Positions 11,334 to 23,095 are shown, counted from the stretch's first letter. The stretch is 64,000 nucleotides of DNA from Smallanthus sonchifolius (GCA_023525975.1 CM042042.1:50789880-50853879), one strand, 5' to 3'. Notes: generated by a model not told the origin, from the letters alone. Made by a program: numbers and translations.

Positions 11334-12036
11334 TTCCGAATTATCAAAATTCAAAATCGATCTGAATGAATAAAATCATGATTAGAGAATTATAGTATAC
11401 AAAATAAACATATCGAACCAAATCAATTGAATCAGAAACAGAGAAATCAAGCAAAATTGATTAGTATATAATCCAAATACCCAATAACCTAATGTTTGTA
11501 AAAAGAGATTCATAACTCTTACCAGTAAGAGAATTATAAGACGCCTTGTAGATCGAGCAAAAAATATAATAACCAAAACTTCAATTCTTAAAATTATTAC
11601 ACAGAATCATAAATAGATATGAATAATATAACGGATGAAATAATTGAACCAAAAAAATATCACATACCGGTTGAGATTTGATACCATGCGATGAATAGAG
11701 GAGACCTAGACGTATGAGGTTAAAGCTAAGATTCGTAAATATATTGAAAGAATCAAAGGGAAATTGAAAGAATAGATAAAGAGTATAGATTACATACCGA
11801 TTATGATTTGATTTTAAAGATTTTGAAAGAGAGGCATGGTAAGCAAAAAGTGAGGGGGCGATTAGGGTTTCAATTGTCTGAAAATGAGCGGATAATATCA
11901 TCATAAAATGGGTATGTTTTTTACCCGCGTGTAGATCCGAATAGGGTTTTTTTGGTTTTTGGTGGAAAAATTAGTGAGGTGAAATATGGTGATGACATGT
12001 GTCACCTCATTTTACTTTTTTATTATATAGGATAGA
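11334..12036 (-). other. Possible captured 5' leader on the minus strand
   Basis: Reading from 11900 downward, the minus strand shows 'aaccctaatcgccccc', a short ATG frame, and twice the word 'cggtatgt' that looks like a splice donor (about 11668 and 11800). This resembles the 5' exon of a plant gene, but no recognised protein follows. Helitrons often carry such gene fragments. Weak call. Confidence 0.25.
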
Positions 12037-13480
12037 TTGTATTTTAAAAGGTATAACAAAATAAAACTATACCGTAAATAAAAAAACAAAAAACTTAAAA
12101 AAATAAAATGAACACATTAAATAAATGTACTTTGATCATTCAAAGGGTGCAAATGAATTCGCCCTTTAAGAAAAAGTTTTTGCTAACCATAGTTTTTAGA
12201 GTGGTGGTTAAATAACTAACTTAAAACTAAAACAAGTAACTACTAACACCTGATTATCATATGTTTTTAATTGGAAGACTCCTAAACCTATATCTCTAGT
12301 TAGTTACAACATCCATAATGCTTGGTAGATGGATGGACTTGACATGAGCCAAAACACCAAGGACTTCTTTCTCACTTAGTAAGTAAATAAATTGATTTGA
12401 GTTAAGCTTAAGCGAGCTTTGACTCGAGCTTAGGGGTGTTTATTATTCATCTGTAACTGATTAAATTGAAAATCAAACCGAAAATAAAATCGGAAGAAAC
12501 CGAACCAAATTCTTATTTGGTTAGGTTTGTAGTCGAAACTGAATTCTTATTCAGTTATTTGATTTGGTTAACGGTTATACATATTCTGAATTATGTTATA
12601 AACGAATAAACCAAATAAGGCCATGTTGTAATGTGGTAGATATGCTTTTATAATATCTTAACAAAAAGCCCACTAGATATTATGTCCCGTGACCCTCCTA
12701 ACTCAAATTCTCAAAATGTGTCTAGATTGTGGAAGGCATCGCAATTCGACTATTCGCTTATCTGAAGTTCGAACTTCGAACCACAATATTTCACCTCTCC
12801 AAGCCTCCAAGTCCGGTGACACCTAATTGGTTGTTGACCTTGACAAACTCAAAGAATGTCATTTCTCATTTAATTTAGTTTTCTTAATATGCACATACAT
12901 TTATTTAAACTTTAATATGCCACGTTTTACAAGTTCAATGCATAATCGTCTATTTATTTGTTCAATTTTTTAGAGATGGGAACAACACTAATCGAATTAA
13001 GAGTTGGACATTTGGAATTCGGAGCTTATGCCTTATATATAACCATTAGTTATTATTGTTATGTTGCTACTATTTTGGTTTTAGACTTTTGTTTGAAGTT
13101 TGCACTTTGTATGTGTTGTTTTAAACTATATTCAGGTTTTATACGTTTTGTTTGGGTTTTAAACCGTTGGTTCAAATTAAGGATGTTATTGATTTTAAAG
13201 AAAAATCAAAAGTAAACATAACTTTTTTAGCTAATCGTCTCATCTTCTGATAGCCGACTAATTCACATGACCCGAATCCATCATCACATATGTTTGGATC
13301 ATGTTACGTTTTTTTCTAAAAGAGGTTGACGTAGCCGTACAAGAGTTTAAATTTTTGACGTGATATGAACATAACACGAAAATTACGGGTTTAGGTTTAG
13401 TTTAAATGAATTCATGCAAATTTTGGGGTCGAACCTACAGAGGCATTTTGTTAAACGGGTTGTGTTCGGGGTTACATGTT
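12037..13480. other. AT-rich intergenic DNA
   Basis: No supported gene. 12430-12610 contains 'taggggtgttta' followed by 'aaccgaa' and 'ggttaggttt' repeats like those inside the hAT-type MITE at 35511, but no matching right end was found. The plus frame at 12958-13215 is hydrophobic low-complexity sequence without a recognised domain. Confidence 0.35.
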
Positions 13481-13484
13481 GTAC

Positions 13485-13618
13485 GCATAATCACGCATGT
13501 TATACACATAATCATGCATGTTTTATAATAACACATGACCATAATCACGCATGTTATTCGCATAATCACACATGTTTTATAATAACGCATGACCATAATT
13601 ACGCATGTTATACGCACA
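13485..13618 (+). repeat. 54-bp tandem repeat rich in 'cataatca-gcatgt'
   Basis: Two full copies of a 54-bp unit start at 13507 and 13561 ('cataatca(t/c)(g/a)catgttttat...'), with a partial copy before them. Each unit contains smaller repeats of 'acgcatgtta'. Overlapping frames on both strands (13414-13626 and 13435-13617) arise from the repeat and encode only His/Cys-rich monotony. Confidence 0.85.
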
Positions 13619-13957
13619 TCACATAGACATTTATTTTTAACAAGATCGATTTGTTTTAAAACAAAAGTATAGCAAGACTATACTCAAATTAAAAAGAATA
13701 AAATGCCGATTTTATGGTGTAATTTTTTTATAAAAAAATAATGTCGTATAAAAATGTTATATGTATTTTTTTTTAAAAAGAGGGAACTTAAAAAAAGTCA
13801 ACAAATGTATGTTATACACATTTTACAATTTCAGACTCTTTCACGTTTTAAAACAAACCGACTAGACACACCTTTCATCTCAACCATTGAATCCGTAGAT
13901 CAATGGTCATAATGCTTCGTACCTTGGCACCATAACAATAATTTGTATTTAAAACTT

Positions 13958-13959
13958 TA

Positions 13960-14012
<53 letters not shown>
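13958..14012 (+). repeat. Compound microsatellite (TC)n(TA)n(TG)n
   Basis: Three dinucleotide runs follow each other without a break: TC repeats, TA repeats and TG repeats, then a short 'ttatgttatgtta' repeat. Confidence 0.95.
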
Positions 14013-15970
14013 TATGTTATGTTATAACTTAAAAAGATTGTTATTTTATGCCAAAAGTTTAAAGATAAAAAAGATACATGTATTAGGTTTTTATAGTTTA
14101 AACGTAACTATATCGTGTACATTTGTTTTTTTCTTAATCCACGTCTCTATAATTTAATTAAATATCATATTTTTTTTCAAATTTATCTTTAAATTTGTTT
14201 CAAATATCTCATTCTCTATCTATGTCTCTATCTCACTCACAAACATTTTTTTAATTGTTTTTTCTCTTTCATACACACTCACGAAAAATATAGAGATTTA
14301 TGAAAATGGATCTTTATATTTAGATAATCTCTATTTACCAAACAATAAAACTTAAAGATAGAGATCTTGATGTATGTTCAAAATATAAGAAAACTTTAAA
14401 TAATAAGGATGAAAATGGATATAGAGATTCTGATGTGAATGCTAATATGTAAAAAATAAAATAAAATAAAAATTTAAGTTAAGTAAGTTGTGTTTGTGTT
14501 AACATGTGAAAACTCTTCTCACCCAAGTTTATATGTGTGACAAAATATCCGAGTTCCTATCGTATTCGAATTCATTTTGTGTTTTCAAGTTCTACTCCCT
14601 AACCCACAAAGACTAACTCATTCAAGAAACTTACTAACCTTTACAATCTTGAACTTTCAATCAATCAATTCCCTATTTTAATTCTAAAATGATAACATCC
14701 TTTTCTATTATTATATGAATATAAAATAATAATTGGTTGGAGAAATGAGACTTAGATTTCACTCAATTCCAACCATGTTGCTATTGGACCCCTTTTCAAC
14801 AATCTTGGTTTTCAAGTTAGCTTATATTTATTTTTATATAAGTCTTAAAATAAAGTAATATTTAGAGACCATGTCATATAATATAAACGAGAAATGATGT
14901 ATTGAATATTTAAAATATTATTAATGGTTAAATAAAAAATTTGTAAATCAAAATCGGCTCTATTAACATTACATATGATTATCACTATGTGACGATGAAC
15001 CATATTTTCTTTGTATAACAATTATTTCGTACTAAAATTTAAAAAGTTATTAGATTTGATTTTCGAAAATTACTTTATAAAAAAATTGAAGAAACCAAAT
15101 ATCTATTAAATAACTTAAAAGTTCATGGATAAAACTATAATGTATGGTAAAAGCTTTAATTACATTGCCCATGTATGGACCTACATACATAATACCGACA
15201 TCATGTGAGATTGGTAAAAACTTTTATGTGTCATGCAGTCTTCGATACTCATTTTTTTAGTGTTATTTACATATCTGACACTCGAGTAATACCGGTTTAT
15301 CGAACATTTTCCAAGAGTGACACCTGTAAAATAGTCTTGGATCCTCACTAACATTGCCAAGGGCAAAAACTTAATGAGCCATCGCCATGGGAGGTTGTTG
15401 TAGACTTGATTCTAAAGCTTTATTCAAACAATTTCTTAATTATAATTTATCTTTACAACATTAAGGAAGAAGGAAAAAAAATGTGAAAGAGATGTATAGA
15501 AACAAATATGAATTCCATTCAAACTAGTGATTTGAAAGTAGTAAAAAAATAAGAATCAAGTGCTAAATTGTCAAATTGTGACTCAAGTATTACTTTGAAA
15601 TGAATATTCTAAAATTTGGGTTAACAAAAAAATGAACTAAGACTTTTATTCAATCGAGAAAACTTTTGGAAGGCCAGGCCTTGCAAAAGAAAATAAAATC
15701 GAACGTATTTTTATTCTTGTTGACATTTAAGTACTTTGAAAACATTAAAGCTTACAAGTATTGAATTAAACTTAAAACAATATTTTAAATCATATATTTA
15801 TAGATAAAATGATTTGTATCCTCTTGTTTAATCACTTTCGATGAGGGTTGTTCGGTCTAAAAGTGTAAAAGACATATAACAAAACTTGATGGGTACAATA
15901 TGCCAATAAACAATTTTACTGGAGCAAATTGAAAAGGGAGAAAGTATTTTATTTTACAACTTCCTCTCCA
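14013..15970. other. AT-rich intergenic DNA upstream of the UGD gene
   Basis: No gene supported. A slightly more GC-rich patch at 15160-15400 gives a 61-residue antisense frame with no recognisable domain. It could be an old transposon fragment. Confidence 0.4.
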
Positions 15971-16072
15971 TCTGCCAAATGCGAGTAGGTGGACGCGTTG
16001 AGCTGTCACATCCGAGGGACTTAAATGACATTCACTGAAATCTAAGGGGTAGATTATGTACTTTCAAACGAT

Positions 16073-16079
16073 TATATAA
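16073..16079 (+). promoter_or_regulatory. Probable TATA box of the UGD gene
   Basis: TATATAA lies about 30 bases before a pyrimidine-rich start region and about 70 bases before the 5' UTR splice donor at 16150. Position and context fit a plant core promoter. Confidence 0.55.
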
Positions 16080-16104
16080 ACATATCCTCGCTTTCAATGC
16101 TTCA

Positions 16105-16149
16105 TACTACAAATAACTGATCTCTCTCATTCTGAAGGCGGATCTAAAG
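16105..16149 (+). other. UGD: UGD non-coding exon 1 (5' UTR), approximate start
   Basis: A CT-rich leader ends in 'gatctaaag' directly before the donor GTAACG at 16150. The matching acceptor, a cag at 17352-17354, joins it to the leader bases before the ATG at 17367. A long 5' UTR intron is common in plant UGD genes. Confidence 0.65.
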
Positions 16150-17354
16150 GTAACGTTTACGATTCATGATTATTAATGTTAGGGTTTTTGTGTTTTATAG
16201 TGTTCTTCACTCGAATTGCTTTGCTGATGAACGCATCTAGTGATTATTCGTCAGATGTGTAGTTAATTGCTGTGTTTATACGATTTGATCCGTTGAAATT
16301 CGTTGAATTGAGTTTTTTGTTGAAGATTTGTACGTTCTTATTTGTTATTGAGCTGAATTTTAGGTTATAGGTTATGAATCGAGAGTGTTCCTTTTAGATC
16401 TGTGCTTTTTGTATTGTTTAATTGACGTGATCGATGATTTCCGTCGTATTTTAGTTAGAATTGTTGAGTATTTTGAAATTAAATTAAATAAAATGGCCAG
16501 TTTTTCTGGTTATTTGCATTTGGAGCAGATCTGAATGTTTACCTAATTCAAGCGAAGTGGTTGAATTTTAGACATAACTTGCAATGCTCTTATTGGACTG
16601 CTAGAGTTTATTACATTAACCTAGAATTTCTCACGTGCTTATTAAATTTTCATGTGCGGCTTTCGTATTGTGTTAGTTGTGTCTGTTAGAATTTGAGTAT
16701 TTTGAAGTTAAACTAGATGCAATGAGCAGTTTTTCTGTTTGTTTACATTTGGAGCAGATCTGAATGTTTACCTAAAACAAGCAAACTGGTTGAAGTTTAG
16801 AAAAAAACTATCAATGCTCTTATTGGACTGCTAGAGTTTATTACATGTGACCTAGAATTTCCCCTCCGCTTATTAAATTGTCATATGTGGCTTTCGTATC
16901 ATGTTAGAAGATTTCGTCTTGGATTGGTTTCTAGGATATGTGATTAGATAGAGTGGGGGTGTGAGGGGAGAGAAGGGGAAAACAGTGGTTAGCTTGCCTG
17001 TGATGATCATTTTGGATGCAAATCTGGTGGATCTGTTGGCATTTTGTCCTTCTTTTCTTTTAGAAAGCGATTTTGTGTCTGTTGCGTGCTTGATTGTTGG
17101 CTTATAAAACTCCTTGAGGTTAGAAGTCATTCAATGGTATGATGATAAAATTAATCAGTCTTTTATGGAGAAAATGAAATACAATATCACAGGGGATATA
17201 TTTAATCTAAAGTTGAAAGTTACTTTTCATCCACTTTACTAGCAAAATGTAAACTTTTAGATTTATGGATATTAGATGCATTCATGGACCTCTTTTATGT
17301 TGATCTAAAACCTACCAAGTGACTTTATACTTATTCAAAAATTCTGGACTACAG
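16150..17354 (+). other. UGD: UGD 5' UTR intron with internal 231-bp tandem duplication
   Basis: GT donor at 16150, AG acceptor ending at 17354. Two successive segments, 16454-16684 and 16685-about 16907, are clearly copies of one another. Both contain 'tttggagcagatctgaatg', 'caatgctcttattggactgc' and 'tagagtttattacat'. They have diverged at scattered sites, so the duplication is not recent. The intron has the T-rich composition of expression-enhancing leader introns, but any enhancer role is inference. Confidence 0.75.
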
Positions 17355-17366
17355 GAACACGAGAAG

Positions 17367-18809
17367 ATGGTGAAGATCTGCTGCATTGGGGCTGGGTATG
17401 TTGGTGGGCCCACCATGGCTGTCATAGCACTCAAGTGCCCTGATATCGAAGTGGCAGTAGTTGACATTTCTGTACCTCGCATCACGGCCTGGAACAGTGA
17501 CCAACTCCCTATTTATGAACCTGGCCTTGATGATGTTGTGAAGCAGTGCAGAGGGAAAAACCTCTTTTTTAGCACTGACGTGGAGAAGCACGTATTCGAG
17601 GCTGACATAGTATTTGTTTCAGTCAATACCCCGACAAAGACGCGTGGTCTTGGTGCTGGTAAAGCTGCTGATCTCACATACTGGGAAAGTGCTGCTCGCA
17701 TGATTGCTGATGTGTCAAAATCCGACAAAATTGTAGTTGAAAAATCAACCGTTCCTGTCAAAACAGCTGAGGCTATCGAAAAAATTCTGACACATAACAG
17801 CAAGGGAATTAACTTCCAAATTCTTTCAAACCCAGAGTTCCTTGCTGAGGGAACTGCAATTGAAGATCTTTTCAAACCTGACAGGGTCCTCATTGGTGGC
17901 AGGGAAACCCCAGGAGGTCAGAAAGCAATCAAAGCACTGAAAGATGTATATGCTCACTGGGTCCCTGAAGAAAACATAATCACAACCAATTTATGGTCTG
18001 CAGAGTTATCAAAACTTGCTGCCAATGCCTTCTTGGCACAAAGAATCTCCTCTGTTAATGCCATGTCAGCTCTCTGTGAGGCAACAGGTGCAAATGTTAC
18101 CCAGGTTGCTTATGCAGTTGGAAAAGATACAAGAATTGGTGCAAGGTTCTTAAATGCCAGTGTGGGCTTTGGTGGTTCTTGCTTCCAGAAAGACATTTTG
18201 AACTTGGTTTACATCTGTGAGTGCAATGGCCTCCCTGAAGTGGCTGAATACTGGAAACAAGTCATAAAGATAAACGACTACCAAAAGACCCGTTTCGTAA
18301 ACCGGGTCGTGGCCTCTATGTTCAACACAGTGTCAAACAAGAAAATCGCCATCCTTGGATTCGCCTTCAAGAAGGACACAGGTGACACCCGTGAAACCCC
18401 AGCCATTGATGTGTGCAAGGGTTTGCTAGGTGACAAGGCTCTTTTGAGCATCTATGATCCACAAGTCACTGAGGATCAAATCCAAAGAGACCTTTCCATG
18501 AAGAAGTTTGACTGGGACCATCCTCTTCACCTCCAGCCAATGAGCCCGACCGCGGTTAAGCAAGTAGGTGTTGTTTGGGATGCTTATGAAGCCGCCAAGG
18601 ATGCCCATGGTGTGTGTATCTTGACCGAGTGGGATGAGTTCAAAACCCTGGATTTCCAGAGGATATACGACAACATGCAGAAACCTGCTTTTGTGTTCGA
18701 TGGTAGGAATGTTGTCGACGGTGAGAAACTGAGACAGATTGGTTTCATTGTTTACTCAATTGGTAAGCCACTGGATGCCTGGCTCAAGGACATGCCTGCT
18801 TTGGTCTAA
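17367..18809 (+). CDS. UGD: UDP-glucose 6-dehydrogenase
   Basis: Cytosolic enzyme that oxidises UDP-glucose to UDP-glucuronate with two NAD+, the entry to UDP-galacturonate, UDP-xylose and other cell-wall sugar precursors. The 480-residue protein is the usual plant length and is encoded in one exon. It shows the N-terminal Rossmann motif GAGYVGGPT (8-16), the central SAELSKLAANA helix with Lys216, the catalytic cysteine in GGSCFQKD (Cys272) and the C-terminal NAD-binding-like domain with FDGRNVVD. The start at 17367 gives the canonical MVKICCIGAG N-terminus. A further in-frame ATG at 17319 lies inside the intron and is rejected. UDP-galacturonate made downstream of this reaction is the donor for the GAUT enzyme encoded 13 kb further on, but the two genes are not otherwise linked. 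Confidence 0.98.
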   Translation: MVKICCIGAGYVGGPTMAVIALKCPDIEVAVVDISVPRITAWNSDQLPIYEPGLDDVVKQCRGKNLFFSTDVEKHVFEADIVFVSVNTPTKTRGLGAGKAADLTYWESAARMIADVSKSDKIVVEKSTVPVKTAEAIEKILTHNSKGINFQILSNPEFLAEGTAIEDLFKPDRVLIGGRETPGGQKAIKALKDVYAHWVPEENIITTNLWSAELSKLAANAFLAQRISSVNAMSALCEATGANVTQVAYAVGKDTRIGARFLNASVGFGGSCFQKDILNLVYICECNGLPEVAEYWKQVIKINDYQKTRFVNRVVASMFNTVSNKKIAILGFAFKKDTGDTRETPAIDVCKGLLGDKALLSIYDPQVTEDQIQRDLSMKKFDWDHPLHLQPMSPTAVKQVGVVWDAYEAAKDAHGVCILTEWDEFKTLDFQRIYDNMQKPAFVFDGRNVVDGEKLRQIGFIVYSIGKPLDAWLKDMPALV

Positions 18810-19229
18810 AGAAACTATTTGCTTACATCATTTGGCTTGTGGCGGAACCTGAGAGCACTAGTCAGTTCAAATTCTTCACTATTTTTGGCTGGTCAGTTCT
18901 GTTATTCTTAAATTTGTTTCCTGTAGTGAAAAAAATACAATTATGTGGGTTTGCCATATATGTTTACTAAGCTTTACATTCCTTCTATGTTGTGTTTAAT
19001 CATATTGTTACATTTTTCAAGTTCATGTTCAACACGTGAAAAATATGTAATTTGAGCAAGCATTCTTGTTAATGCGTCATGGTGGTGTTCTTCTTTTGGG
19101 AGGATACAACTCAGTTTTGCTTAATATCAACAATCCTGTTCTGTTATTCATTACTATAAAATGAAGATTAGGGTCCATTAAGACTTGTATCATCTACTAC
19201 TGTCCATTATTATCTAACATGACTCACTA
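18810..19229. other. UGD 3' UTR and spacer
   Basis: T-rich sequence suited to a 3' UTR up to about 19020. No other feature seen. Confidence 0.5.
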
Positions 19230-19410
19230 CATCCCCCGATATAACCCAGTGTAGCCGTCACAAACGCAACCGCTTACGAGCAAACAACATCGTAACCGAT
19301 ATCTGTGGTCGCTTTATGGTTTTCGACGAGCGGTACCAATAATGACCAAACTCCTGCCATATAATGCGGGGGAAAAAGAACCGCACTCCCGCCGCGAAGT
19401 GCATGTATTA
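19230..19410 (+). mobile_element. Helitron-like repeat, family B, short copy
   Basis: Contains the family B blocks 'gtagccgtcacaaacgcaacc', 'cttacgagcaaacaacatcg' (in part) and 'accaaactcctgcc', and ends at 'cgccgcgaagtgcatgtatt', a degenerate GC hairpin. Directly followed by a longer copy. Confidence 0.5.
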
Positions 19411-19840
19411 TTTTGTTTTCAGCCCATATAATATATATAATCTACGGTTTTAACCCGGTTAATTTTCTAGTAATAATGTTTTTCTATGATAGCTTACTTC
19501 GTTACCTTTTAAAAAAAATTTGGAATGTGTGGCTGTTTTTGGCTTTTTTTAACATGCCGGTATAAATTTTTTTTAAAACTGTGTTTGTATTTAATTTTAA
19601 TGTATTTTTTGTGTTGTACGTTATAGGCTATAGTTAGCGACCTTACCGTTGTGTTTCCGTGAAAAACCCAACCACTTATGAGCAAACAACATCGTTAACG
19701 GTTTTGTGGTTTGATCGTATCCGGTATCGGTGTTTGTTTTTATGGTTTTGCCGGGTTGAAACGTTTACGACCAAAGTCCTGCCACTAATGTGGAGAAAAA
19801 ACAACCATTGCCCCCACGAAGCGCAGGGTAAAAATACTAG
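19411..19840 (+). mobile_element. Helitron-like repeat, family B, copy with intact 3' end
   Basis: Homologous over its length to 1015-1430. The right end has a GC hairpin (CCC-ACG-aag-CGC-AGGG, about 19812-19828), then CTAG at 19837-19840 and a T, the Helitron terminus. The left edge is set by the end of the preceding copy. The short frame inside (19659-19850) is not a gene. Confidence 0.6.
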
Positions 19841-20820
19841 TTATGTTTAGAACAAATTTCTTTTTTCTTAAAAGAAAAGAAACTATTAGGCCAACAAAAT
19901 CCATAACTAAATATTAGGATAGAGGTGAAAAAAGACTTTTGGAACTGAAACTGGTTTGAAATTGGAATCGGAGCGGTATTGAAACCGGTTTGACAAGAAC
20001 CTGTTAGGAATTGAATCAAAGCGTAGGGTTGAAATCATTTTGTAACCGTATACTTTAAAACCGGTTTGAAATAGTCAAAACCCGAACCAAACCGGTTAAA
20101 GCCCGTTTCAAACCGATCAAACATGATCCTTTCTCCCTCAAAAACCGATTTATGGTTAAAACCCGGTTTCAAACCGATCAACCTATGTATATTTAGACAC
20201 ATATATGTATATAGGGAATAGATCTTGAGAAAACCATATAGTTATGCGAAACCAATAACATAATTTATAAATTATTTTATCGTTTGATTGTTAAAAGAGT
20301 ATTTAAGTATCTATTACATATATGTTGAACACACATATAAGAATGATGAGTGTTACGTATACGTAACACTATGTCGAATAGGAAATTTTACATATATGTA
20401 ACACCATATATTACGTATATGTAACACTATGTTTACATATTTAATTTGATCCATACCTATATATATGTATATGTATGTGTGTGTATATATTAGGGATTAA
20501 ATAATTTGTAAATTATGTTATTATTTTTTTTGGTTTTCACATAAATATGTGGTTTTCTCATTAACCTTACTCTATAAGTCTATAACAAACAAACAAACCC
20601 AATGAATCACACTAATAAAGTATGGTCTAGGGATGATGAGATGAGGGCAAGCTTTTCCTCTTTCCTAAAGTATAGAGAGGCTCTTCTCAAATAGAGCCCT
20701 AGCTTGGGAAAAAAATATAATCCTTTTTTTAACAAGATATAACCTACAAAAGAGAAACATTATTAGAAATCAAAACAATAGATAAACAATAATGCATAAA
20801 AAAACCTTAATAATAAAGTA
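19841..20820. other. AT-rich spacer with CCGGTTT-rich repeat patch
   Basis: 19925-20190 is filled with 'aaccggttt' and 'tttcaaaccg' words like the interiors of the hAT-type MITEs at 4996 and 35511, but clear inverted ends were not found. 20340-20480 repeats 'tacgtatatgtaacac' several times. Confidence 0.4.
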
Positions 20821-21560
20821 TCTTATACTAAGGCACCCCTAAGAGTACCAACCCATCAGGGACACTAAAAAGTACTCGTAACGACCGACCTAAGCCTAGA
20901 GGCAAAACCTAAAACTAAGCAGACACCTCACCTACGATTGACGGTAACCTAAGTGAAGTGCAAGCCAAAGTAAGAGGCCTCGGTGAATACCAAAACTATG
21001 TGCCCTATTAAAAATCCATAACTCTTATCTGACGTCTCCATGAACGCCTATCACTGATCATATCCTCAGATACAGGGGGGAGGTTTGTGAGGGCTCGGCC
21101 CCCTCCCCCGATTTTTCACTCCGTGGTGTTAATTTATACGTATTCGGTCAAAAAATTTATAGTTTCGGCCCCCCTGATAGGAAAAAAAATCTCAGACACC
21201 CTCTGCGTTTTTCTTTAAGCTCCGCCACTGCTCAGATAGGTACAAGTCTACCAAATCCCTCCTAATATATCCATCCCATGTCAATCGTGGTATGCCTCTG
21301 CTCCTCTTCCCCTCTACCGTGAGGGTTTCCACACTCCTTACAGGTGTTGTCACCTGTCTTCTCTAAACATGCCCGAAGCATCTCAATCTCTCATCCCTTA
21401 TCTTATATGAAATGGGTGCTACTCTTAATCTAGCCCTAAAAACTTCATTCCTTATCTTGTCTAACCTTGTGTGCCCGCACATCCACCTCATCATTCTCAT
21501 CTATGCTGCCTCCCGCTTTCTTGTTTGTGTCTTCTTCATTGCCCATCAATCGGATGAACC
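20821..21560 (-). mobile_element. RTE-type LINE fragment (reverse transcriptase C-terminus and 3' tail), minus strand
   Basis: Translated on the minus strand from about 21550, pieces such as RWMCGHTRLDKIRNEVFR, RLRVAPISYKIRDERLRCFG and LVDLYLSED match the conserved C-terminal end of RTE-clade reverse transcriptases. This is the same protein segment as at 39385-39564. The frame is broken by stops (for example in the FGHV-RR motif) and by a 158-bp MITE at 21073-21230, after which the segment with MISDR resumes. A dead copy. Confidence 0.7.
21073..21230. mobile_element. 158-bp hAT-like MITE inserted in a LINE
   Basis: Bounded by a perfect 8-bp direct repeat CTCAGATA (21065-21072 and 21231-21238). 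Ends are CAGGGGGGAGG and, as complement, CAGTGGCGGAGC, which fits the CAG-n-GGCGGA terminal motif of hAT MITEs. Removing it restores continuity of the LINE coding segment. Confidence 0.85.
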
Positions 21561-22930
21561 TTCTCATACACACACACACATATATGTGTGTATGTGTACA
21601 TATATATGTATAAGAGCCGAGTTAAATAAGAAGTGATTTTTTATTAGAAGTGTGCGAAGTAGATATAGACCATAGATCTGGTCAAATTGTGTATAATCTT
21701 GCTTTTTTAATGATTATATTTGTACATATACATCTACAAATATAGAACCAAAACTAAAAATATCATATATACCCAGTTTAAATAATTTGTTACTTTATGA
21801 CTATTCTATCCTTATCTATTATATTATATGATTTTTTTATAACCTAATTTTTTAGTTTTATCCACTACGTAAAAGATCACTCGTTCTCCTATTCTTGATG
21901 GTGACTATCGCGATTCTCCGAACTCATTCAGAAGGCATCGAATCAGAAGGAATGATTGTGAGAAAGTTACAAAATGTTAATGCTATAAAAGAAAATTGGT
22001 AAAATTATTAAAAAGTAAAATTTGAGAAAAATTCAAAATAGTATTTTGAGAAAACTATTTTTTATGGTTAAAATATAAAACTCTAAAGTTAAAAATGTGT
22101 AAATATTAATTTTCAATGTTAAAAATTGGTAAGTATAAAATATTAAACTTTAGATAAATAAAGATAAAATGGTCATTTGAAATAGGTATATATATATATA
22201 ATATTTTTAGTTTTTGCTGGGTATATATGATATTTTTCAAGTTTATAAGGGTATATATGAAATTGGCGCAAATAAAAATATCACATATATACCTATACGA
22301 ACATATAAATATATCAAATATACCTATTTCACTAATTTTTTTTAAAAAATAACGATTTTACCCTTATTTTTTTTAAACTTTAAAATCTCATATTTACCCG
22401 TTATTAACTTCAAAATTTCATATTCACCCATTTTAAACTTTAAAATTATATATTACCCATAAACAATCGTTTTCTCAAAATGTTATATTTAATTTTCTCG
22501 TTTTCTTTTATAATTTTGCTAATTTTATTTTATATCAATTATTCATCATATTTGGAGAACCCTTTTTCTTTTATAACAACTATTAAAAAAAAACACAAGT
22601 AAAAAAATAATCAATATTCATTAGTTTAGCATAGGTAATAAAAAGACAATAATGCAGCATGAAATCTAAAAACCAATTATAAAAAAAAATAGTAAAAAAT
22701 CATTTAAGTTGAGATAAAACTAAAAGGTTAAATTATAAAAATTGAATAGGAATAAACTTTTCATAAAATAAAAAATCATTTAAATTAAATACATATAACA
22801 TTTTTAAATTTAGTTATATGGTATTCAATCATGTTTATAAGGGGTAGATATGAAATTCTCTTTTTAATTTTGTGTTTACATTCTAAAATTACAAGTATAG
22901 AGGGATTGAAACCGTATATAACGCCATACT
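21561..22930. other. Strongly AT-rich spacer with short repeats
   Basis: No gene. 'atatatgatatttttagttt'-like words and their complements at 21740-21790 and 22190-22330 suggest a decayed inverted-repeat element. 22370-22460 holds two or three loose copies of a unit 'tttaaactttaaaatctcatatttaccc' in shortened forms. Confidence 0.35.
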
Positions 22931-23031
22931 CGAGGGACTACATGTAAATCACCAGCCATCGAAAACAAGCCCAAAATGCCCAAATTTCTGAAAATTGTCT
23001 CCGCCATGGCATTTCCGTTGACCGTTCTCTA

Positions 23032-23063
23032 ACACCACCACCACCACCACCACCACCGCCGCC
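23032..23063 (+). repeat. CCA/CCG trinucleotide microsatellite in a 5' UTR
   Basis: About eight CCA repeats followed by CCG repeats, 33 bases before the ATG of the zinc-finger gene. Length changes here would alter only the leader. Confidence 0.85.
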
Positions 23064-23095
23064 GTCAGAACCCCGAAATTGACCGGTCTGAAAAA

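Larger units (their letters stand above)
6130..12036 (-). mobile_element. Candidate large (about 5.9 kb) non-autonomous Helitron, family A ends
   Basis: Read on the minus strand, the 5' end at 12036 is TCTATCCTATATAATAAAA and the 3' end at 6130 is a hairpin (CCCGTGTAATACACGGG, + strand about 6141-6158) followed by CTAG. The flanking bases are A before TC and T after CTAG, the Helitron insertion rule. The same two ends bound the roughly 0.4-kb elements at 26206, 29098, 29625, 30085, 30679 and 37880. No Rep/helicase is present. Inside are a 57-bp tandem duplication, the minisatellite at 7878-8775, an unrecognised minus-strand segment (9.0-11.9 kb) and a solo LTR. The alternative is that the two ends belong to two separately truncated elements. 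Confidence 0.45.

Noticed and set aside
12430..12620. Possible hAT-like MITE starting 'taggggtgttta'
   Set aside because: No matching right end with a complement of that sequence was found.
13414..13626. His/Cys-rich 70-residue protein
   Set aside because: Product of a 54-bp tandem repeat; equivalent monotony appears on the other strand.
17319..17366. Upstream in-frame ATG for UGD
   Set aside because: It lies before the acceptor at 17354, inside the leader intron. The ATG at 17367 gives the canonical enzyme N-terminus.
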